A stretch of 64,000 nucleotides of DNA. It comes from Bacillus piscicola (GTDB lineage: Bacteria > Bacillota > Bacilli > Bacillales > Marinococcaceae). Below the pieces are notes generated by a model. That model saw only the letters and a program-made list of their open reading frames with translations, was not told the DNA's origin and did not search any database. This document shows positions 59,050-64,000 of the stretch, piece by piece. The stretch spans positions 248,001 through 312,000 of the forward strand of contig NZ_JAJJJF010000002.1 in NCBI RefSeq assembly GCF_022458745.1, written 5' to 3'. Made by a program: the position numbers and the translations under genes. Position 1 is the first letter of the stretch, and every line of letters begins with the position of its first letter.

Positions 59050-60918
59050 ATGATGGCCGAAATCACAAAACTCTCAAGCGAACTGGCAAATAAAATAGCT
59101 GCTGGAGAAGTGGTGGAGCGGCCGGCCTCGGTAGTTAAAGAATTAGCAGAAAATGCGATAGATGCTGGTAGTACAAGAATTGCTATTGGCGTCAAAGAAG
59201 GCGGTCTTGCCGAAATACGGATAACGGATAACGGCACGGGAATGACGAAACAAGATGCTGAATTGTCGTTTTCTAGACATGCAACAAGTAAAATAAAAAC
59301 AGAGATGGATTTATTCCGTATTTCAACACTCGGATTTCGGGGCGAAGCGCTGCCAAGTATCGCTGCCGTGTCTCACTTAGAATTAGAGACAGGAAACGGC
59401 GAAGGCGCCGGCACACTGATTCGCTATCAAGGGGGAAAGCGAATTACGTGTACGGCAGCAAAGGGGCGAAGCGGTACTGAAATGATTGTCCGTGACCTTT
59501 TTTTCAATACACCGGCGCGCTTAAAACATATGAAAACAATTAATACGGAATTGAGTAAAATAACCGACGTTGTTAATCGGCTTGCGCTTGCCAACCCTTT
59601 TATTTCATTTGAGCTTTCACACAACGGCCGCCAACTGCTATTTACGAATGGAAGCGGGGATGTACGAGCGGTGATTGCGGCAATTTATGGAAGATATACC
59701 GCCCAGCAGTTTCTGCCTATTCGTGCAGCTACAGATGATTACACTATTGAGGGTTTTGTTGCAAAGCCTGAAGTGACTAGAGCATCACGGCAGCACTTTT
59801 TCACTATTATTAATGGTAGATATATACGTCATTTTCCGCTAACAAAAGCGATTGAACAAGCTTATCACACACTTTTGCCAATTGGGCGTCATCCACTCGC
59901 CGTGCTTCATATCCAAATGGACCCAGTTTTGATTGATGTGAATGTACATCCTTCCAAATTAGAGGTCCGGTTAAGTAAAGAGCAAGAATTGACCAGATTG
60001 CTTGAAGAGACAATCAAAAAGCAGTTACATGAGGAGACGCTTATTCCAGAAGTTGATAAGAAGCGGGGGAAACAGCTTCAAAGTGAACAAGTGCCATTTC
60101 ACTTTTCTTCTGTTCCTGTTCCTCAAAAAGAGCCGGAGCCGCAGTCATTTCTTGAAGATCAGAATCCGTTAGAGCAGAAGATTGACAAGGAAGAGGCAGA
60201 GTCTGTCAACAATAGTTCTCGTTCCATTGATACTAACAACACGATCCACGAAAGTAAGGCGGACTTTTCGAAAGAGAACAGCCCTTTAAACGAACAGAAA
60301 GAGAAGATGGCCGCTTCTACGCGATCCACATCAACACGCTTTCCTGTTCTTGAGTTAATCGGGCAGTTTCATGGGACCTATATTCTTACTCAAAATGAAG
60401 AAGGTTTATATATTATTGATCAGCATGCGGCTCAAGAACGGATTTTTTATGAATATTATCGTGAAAGAATTGCAGAAACTAAACCTGAACTTCAAGAGCT
60501 AATGGTGCCACTGACACTGGAGTTTTCAGCTGTCGAAGAAACGATTGTGCAAATGAACCAAAGTAAATTGGAGGAGGTTGGTGTTTTTCTCGAGCCTTTT
60601 GGACAGCGAACGTACCGTGTCAGTGCCTATCCCGTGTGGTTCCCTTCCGGTGAAGAAGAGAGCACCATACGGGAATTACTTGAACAGTTAAAACAAGGAA
60701 AAAAGATAAGTATTCAGAAACTGCGAGAAGCGGCTGCAATCCTAATGTCATGCAAAGCAGCTATTAAAGCAAATCGTTATTTACGGCAAGATGAAATGCA
60801 GGCATTGATTACCAGACTCGGGCAGTGTGAGGTACCGTTTACCTGTCCGCATGGCCGGCCGATATTGATTCATTTTTCGAGCTACGATATGGAAAAAATG
60901 TTCAAACGCATTATGTAG
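59050..60918 (+). CDS. mutL: DNA mismatch repair endonuclease MutL
   Basis: MutL is the GHKL ATPase that couples MutS recognition to strand nicking. The 622-aa protein has ATP-site motifs [25 protein letters not shown] and [12 protein letters not shown], and a Glu/Ser-rich linker about 350-430. A C-terminal endonuclease domain follows with [12 protein letters not shown] (near 457), ACKAAIKAN and CPHGRP, the metal-dependent nuclease motif of non-E. coli MutL. ATG 59050 (or 59053) follows GAAGGAGG, 16 bp after mutS. Confidence 0.97.
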   Translation: MMAEITKLSSELANKIAAGEVVERPASVVKELAENAIDAGSTRIAIGVKEGGLAEIRITDNGTGMTKQDAELSFSRHATSKIKTEMDLFRISTLGFRGEALPSIAAVSHLELETGNGEGAGTLIRYQGGKRITCTAAKGRSGTEMIVRDLFFNTPARLKHMKTINTELSKITDVVNRLALANPFISFELSHNGRQLLFTNGSGDVRAVIAAIYGRYTAQQFLPIRAATDDYTIEGFVAKPEVTRASRQHFFTIINGRYIRHFPLTKAIEQAYHTLLPIGRHPLAVLHIQMDPVLIDVNVHPSKLEVRLSKEQELTRLLEETIKKQLHEETLIPEVDKKRGKQLQSEQVPFHFSSVPVPQKEPEPQSFLEDQNPLEQKIDKEEAESVNNSSRSIDTNNTIHESKADFSKENSPLNEQKEKMAASTRSTSTRFPVLELIGQFHGTYILTQNEEGLYIIDQHAAQERIFYEYYRERIAETKPELQELMVPLTLEFSAVEETIVQMNQSKLEEVGVFLEPFGQRTYRVSAYPVWFPSGEEESTIRELLEQLKQGKKISIQKLREAAAILMSCKAAIKANRYLRQDEMQALITRLGQCEVPFTCPHGRPILIHFSSYDMEKMFKRIM

Positions 60919-61014
60919 AAAAAGTGTAACATGTTCGTCACAAACGAAGCGTATTTCAGCATGCAGCCTATGATATGATTTGGTTAAAAAGAGACTGAAG
61001 GAGAGAAGAAATTC

Positions 61015-61122
61015 ATGACCCCAGTGGACCTTATTGCCGTACTAGGTATTTCTGCATTTGTCGTACTTGTAAGTTTAGCGATGGCGATTTATATGTTAAA
61101 ACAATCTCAATCTGATCATTAA
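61015..61122 (+). CDS. Small single-pass membrane protein (35 aa)
   Basis: ATG 61015 to TAA 61120-61122 encodes 35 residues: a short N-terminus (MTPVDL), one hydrophobic helix of about 22 residues (IAVLGISAFVVLVSLAMAIY) and a short polar tail. GAAGGAGAG upstream, an extended -10 (TGATATGAT, 60971-60979) and a terminator directly after the stop make it a complete small transcription unit. The family and function are not recognised; it is below the size usually annotated. Confidence 0.65.
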   Translation: MTPVDLIAVLGISAFVVLVSLAMAIYMLKQSQSDH

Positions 61123-61125
61123 GTC

Positions 61126-61158
61126 AAAAAAGACGCCCTGACTCGGCGTCTTTTTTTT
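61126..61158 (+). terminator. Terminator after the 35-aa membrane protein
   Basis: AAAAAAGACGCC (61126-61137), short loop, GGCGTC and eight T. Confidence 0.9.
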
Positions 61159-61200
61159 AATTATCGGGCGAAGCTGGCGTACTCTCGATGGTTTTGGGGC

Positions 61201-61230
61201 TTGTCCTTTTCTTTATTTAGTGTCTAAAAT
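61201..61230 (+). promoter_or_regulatory. Candidate sigma-A promoter before the RsmJ-like gene
   Basis: TTGTCC (61201-61206), an 18-bp spacer and TAAAAT (61225-61230). Confidence 0.35.
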
Positions 61231-61270
61231 GGAACTATTATACGTGAGGATGACTGCTAGGAGATGAGGT

Positions 61271-62065
61271 ATGATAATAACGATTGGTAAAAATATGGGA
61301 GACAGATCCCGGAGAGAAGCCTTGGTGCTGGCCGACAAATGGGAAGAAGCTGTCTATAGGGAACGTGGAAAAAAATCTTTGAAAAAATGGCTGAAAGACG
61401 CTGAGACTCCCATTTATGTTGTGAGTGAAACAGGAGATAAGCTATATCACCCTGACACGATGCACCCTCTTTTTTTTCATCCGAGTATGGCCTGGATTCG
61501 GGTGTTGCGGCTCGCAGAAGGTAAGAGCGATCCGATGATCACCGCCATGCAATTGAAAGAAGGCATGACAGTATTAGACACAACGTTAGGTTTTGCTTCA
61601 GACAGCATTGTAGCAAGCTATGTGGTTGGAAAAGAAGGAAGCATAACCGGAATTGAGAAAAATCCCTATATTGGTGCGATTATTAAAAAAGGACTACGCG
61701 TGTGGAAACAGGACATGGATGCATTCAATGAGGCGATGAATCGAATCATCGTCAAAACGGAAGATCATCTCGACTATTTAAAAAGTATACCGAATAATAC
61801 GTTTGACGTTGTCTATTTTGATCCGATGTTTCAAAAAGCTGTTTATTCATCCTCTCATCTTGCAGCTATTCGTCCGTTTGCCTGTTACGGCTCCCTCGGT
61901 CTCCGTCATATTAAAGAGGCACTTCGAGTAGCCAAACAACGGGTAGTCATTAAAAGCTCTTATCCGAATGAGTATCTGGAGAGTCTTGGCTTTACTTTTA
62001 TTAAGCGTCGTAGCCGAACATCATTTCGTTACGGTGTTATAGAAAAGAAGGGAAGGGAGCAATGA
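61271..62065 (+). CDS. RsmJ-like class I SAM-dependent methyltransferase
   Basis: The 264-aa protein has a Rossmann methyltransferase core: the SAM loop LDTTLGFASDS near 105-115 and VYFDPMFQKA near 181-190, the DPMF motif of the RsmJ (16S rRNA m2G1516) family. The remainder has no obvious extra domain. It starts at ATG 61271 and overlaps miaA by 4 nt, so it probably shares its transcript and may also act on RNA. The exact substrate cannot be read from sequence; I avoid naming it rsmJ. Confidence 0.82.
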   Translation: MIITIGKNMGDRSRREALVLADKWEEAVYRERGKKSLKKWLKDAETPIYVVSETGDKLYHPDTMHPLFFHPSMAWIRVLRLAEGKSDPMITAMQLKEGMTVLDTTLGFASDSIVASYVVGKEGSITGIEKNPYIGAIIKKGLRVWKQDMDAFNEAMNRIIVKTEDHLDYLKSIPNNTFDVVYFDPMFQKAVYSSSHLAAIRPFACYGSLGLRHIKEALRVAKQRVVIKSSYPNEYLESLGFTFIKRRSRTSFRYGVIEKKGREQ

Positions 62066-62994
62066 GTAAAAATAAAGTTGTTGTAATAGCTGGGCCGACA
62101 GCTGTAGGTAAATCAGAAATAGGAATTGAACTTGCCCTTCATTTTGGCGGGGAAATAATCAGTGGAGATTCGATGCAAATTTACCGAGGACTTGACATCG
62201 GCACAGCAAAAGTTACGCTGGCTGAACGAAAGCGGGTTCCCCACCATTTAATTGACGAAAGAGATCCTGCAGAATCTTATTCAGCGGCCGCTTTTCAGAA
62301 AGAGGCGAAGGAACGAATTAAGAACATGAATGACGACGGGAAACTCCCTTTTGTCGTTGGCGGGACGGGATTTTACATTCGGGCATTAACAAGAGACCTG
62401 GATCTGCACGAAACAAGTGCTGATGAAGGTTTCAGGGAAGAAATGGAACAATATGCACAAACACACGGAACACAGGCATTGCATGAAAAATTACAGGCCA
62501 TTGACTATCAAAGCGCTTCGCGTATTCATCCGAACAATCTGAAAAAAGTAATCAGAGCGCTTGAAATTAATCACACGACCGGGCGGAAGCAACGAGAGTT
62601 TTCAGAACAGGAAACCCAACCGTCACCTTATGACCTAGCGTTAATCGGATTGACGATGGAGCGGGACGTCCTTTACCGACGTATCAATGAACGTGTTGAT
62701 CAAATGGTAGCAGACGGCGTTATGGAAGAGGCAAGGTGGCTGTTCGAATACGCTCCAGAGGATAGTCAAGCAGCACAGGCGATCGGCTATAAAGAATTTT
62801 ATTCCTACTTTAAAGGAGAATATAGTATAGAACAAGCAGTTGAACAATTAAAAAGAAACTCACGACGTTATGCGAAAAGACAGTTGACATGGTTTCGCAA
62901 TAAAGAAAAGATGAAGTGGTTTGACATGACGTCGATGAACAAAGAAGAAAAAATTCAAGAAATGATTGAATATATAGAAGGTAAATTTTCATAA
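62062..62994 (+). CDS. miaA: tRNA dimethylallyltransferase MiaA
   Basis: MiaA transfers the dimethylallyl group to A37 of tRNAs; MiaB then methylthiolates it. The 310-aa protein has GPTAVGKS (11-18), SGDSMQIYRGLDIGTAK, VGGTGFYIRAL and the Zn-free core typical of bacteria. ATG 62062 overlaps the methyltransferase stop (ATGA). Confidence 0.97.
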   Translation: MSKNKVVVIAGPTAVGKSEIGIELALHFGGEIISGDSMQIYRGLDIGTAKVTLAERKRVPHHLIDERDPAESYSAAAFQKEAKERIKNMNDDGKLPFVVGGTGFYIRALTRDLDLHETSADEGFREEMEQYAQTHGTQALHEKLQAIDYQSASRIHPNNLKKVIRALEINHTTGRKQREFSEQETQPSPYDLALIGLTMERDVLYRRINERVDQMVADGVMEEARWLFEYAPEDSQAAQAIGYKEFYSYFKGEYSIEQAVEQLKRNSRRYAKRQLTWFRNKEKMKWFDMTSMNKEEKIQEMIEYIEGKFS

Positions 62995-63043
62995 CTGTCG
63001 AATGTCTTATTCATAGAGAGTTTGAGGAGGGGGACTGTACTAT

Positions 63044-63298
63044 ATGAAGCAGCCGATTAACATTCAGGATCAATTTTTAAATACGTTGCGTAAGGAGAAA
63101 ACACCGGTGACTGTCTTTTTACTCAATGGGTTTCAACTGCGGGGCCAAGTTAAAGCATTTGATAACTTTACCGTCGTTCTTGATAGCGATGGGAAGCAGC
63201 AGCTAGTTTACAAGCATGCTATTTCTACTTTTGCTCCTCAGCGAAATATCTCTTTACAAACCGAGACGGAAACTGAAAACGCAGCGCCGAATGTATAA
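63044..63298 (+). CDS. hfq: RNA chaperone Hfq
   Basis: Hfq is an Sm-like hexameric RNA chaperone. The 84-aa protein has the Sm1 segment [20 protein letters not shown] and the Sm2 [11 protein letters not shown], with a short polar tail. ATG 63044 follows GAGGAGGGGG. Position after miaA is conserved in bacteria. Confidence 0.98.
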   Translation: MKQPINIQDQFLNTLRKEKTPVTVFLLNGFQLRGQVKAFDNFTVVLDSDGKQQLVYKHAISTFAPQRNISLQTETETENAAPNV

Positions 63299-63302
63299 CG
63301 TG

Positions 63303-63336
63303 AAAAGCTTCCGGAGGGTAGTCCCGGAAGCTTTTT
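63303..63336. terminator. Bidirectional terminator between hfq and the - strand recombinase
   Basis: AAAAGCTTCCGG and CCGGAAGCTTTT pair around an 8-9 nt loop, with T runs on both strands. It overlaps the stop codon of the convergent gene. Confidence 0.85.
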
Positions 63337-64000
63337 AATGTTCTGATCCGCTAGACGCCAAAGAATTTACATACTCGACATATTTGTTTAAGGTAAGAAT
63401 CGTCTGAAGGCCAAGTCTTTTTTGGAGCTGTTCCGGTGTTTCGCCATTTTTCAGAGCTTGAACAATGTATGTATTACGAAAGTGTCGTGCCGATACTGCG
63501 CGGTTGATTCCTGCGCGCTTTCTTTCTTCACGAATCATTTTTTGGATGGCGATTTCTGTTAAATTTTTAGGTGCATCATTTTCGTAGCTCCAGCGGAAAG
63601 TCTTTCGCTGGAAATCAAAAGCGACTAGAAGTGGGTCCGTGTCTTTTCTAGGACGAACTGCTTCTGGTATGGCCTGTAAATAATAATGGAGCTGTTTTTT
63701 GTGGGGCCGCAACAACGTAATGGTACGCGGATTTCCGGTCATCTCGGGGATTAGAATGTCACCAGTTCCTTGATTAATGTGCTTCATTTCTAAATGTGAG
63801 AGTTCTTGAAGCCTAAGACCGTAATGAAGAAACAGGGTGATGATGAACAAATTGCGTGGAGCGAGCAATGGCCGGGCTGCCGCTTGCTTTTTCGATAAAC
63901 CAGCATCTGATTTTAATGCATTCAAGAGACGCTGCTGTTCAGCATGAGAAAGCAGTTCCTCTTTAGTCAGTTGATTCCAAATCGTCTCGTCAAGGTCCAG
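63335..64000 (-). CDS. Tyrosine recombinase/integrase-like protein, C-terminal part (partial)
   Basis: The frame runs from the right edge (no start inside the window) to TAA 63337-63335 and gives about 221 residues of a phage-integrase-like catalytic domain. Box I is visible as LFLHYGLRLQELSHL with the catalytic Arg, and a C-terminal LGLQTILTLNKYVEYVN carries the nucleophile-type Tyr. The box II histidine motif is altered: SARHFRNTYI where XerC-like proteins have HxLRH. It may be a divergent or inactive recombinase. It is the only clear - strand gene and converges on hfq. Confidence 0.75.
   Translation of the reverse strand: MDLDETIWNQLTKEELLSHAEQQRLLNALKSDAGLSKKQAAARPLLAPRNLFIITLFLHYGLRLQELSHLEMKHINQGTGDILIPEMTGNPRTITLLRPHKKQLHYYLQAIPEAVRPRKDTDPLLVAFDFQRKTFRWSYENDAPKNLTEIAIQKMIREERKRAGINRAVSARHFRNTYIVQALKNGETPEQLQKRLGLQTILTLNKYVEYVNSLASSGSEH

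Overview
The window is a gene-dense core-chromosome segment of an endospore-forming member of the Bacillaceae. Gene order from the 3' end of a swrB-like gene through rpsB-tsf-pyrH-frr-uppS-cdsA-dxr-rseP-proS-polC, rimP-nusA-rnpM-ylxQ-infB-ylxP-rbfA-truB-ribF-rpsO-pnp, the dap/dpa cluster, spoIIIE, ymfF-H-I-J-K-M-pgsA-cinA-recA-rny-ymdB-spoVS-miaB-ricA-cotE-mutS-mutL-miaA-hfq follows the Bacillus subtilis chromosome closely. Moderate G+C and acidic proteins would suit a halophilic or alkaliphilic relative, but that is only a guess. Nearly all genes are on the + strand; the only clear - strand gene is a recombinase-like fragment at the right edge.

Layout: (1) 1-9.5 kb: ribosomal protein S2, EF-Ts, UMP kinase, ribosome recycling, then isoprenoid and phospholipid precursor enzymes, the RseP intramembrane protease and prolyl-tRNA synthetase. 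(2) 9.5-13.8 kb: PolC. (3) 14-24 kb: the rimP-nusA-infB translation operon, TruB, FAD synthetase, S15 and PNPase. (4) 24-31.7 kb: YlxY, the MlpA peptidase, YlmC/YmxH, dipicolinate synthase dpaAB, and asd-dapG-dapA for diaminopimelate/lysine/dipicolinate synthesis. (5) 31.7-37.4 kb: an interspersed repeat, RNase J2, TepA, YlzJ-like, SpoIIIE. (6) 37.4-45 kb: the YmfF/YmfH/YmfI set linked to EF-P modification, YmfJ, YmfK, RodZ-like YmfM, PgsA, CinA. (7) 45-53 kb: a DEAD-box helicase, SOS-regulated recA, RNase Y, YmdB, SpoVS and an ABC-class ATPase. (8) 53-64 kb: MiaB, RicA, CotE, MutS, MutL, a small membrane protein, an RsmJ-like methyltransferase, MiaA, Hfq and the recombinase fragment.

Regulatory sequence is readable in several places. 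There is a sigma-K type promoter before dpaA, a sigma-H type promoter before spoVS, a sigma-E type plus a sigma-K type promoter before cotE, and a LexA/DinR box before recA. Many sigma-A promoters and rho-independent terminators mark transcription units. The sporulation promoters agree with how these genes are controlled in B. subtilis.

I see no CRISPR array, phage, intact transposon, rRNA or tRNA gene, and no clearly new multi-gene system. The items most worth a second look are small genes (35-aa membrane protein at 61015, 31-aa ORF in the cotE leader, - strand ORF near 51.4 kb), the DEAD-box gene between cinA and recA, the ABC-class ATPase between spoVS and miaB, an interspersed repeat near 31.9 kb, inverted repeats upstream of dxr and ymfK, a structured element between rbfA and truB, and the recombinase with altered catalytic residues.
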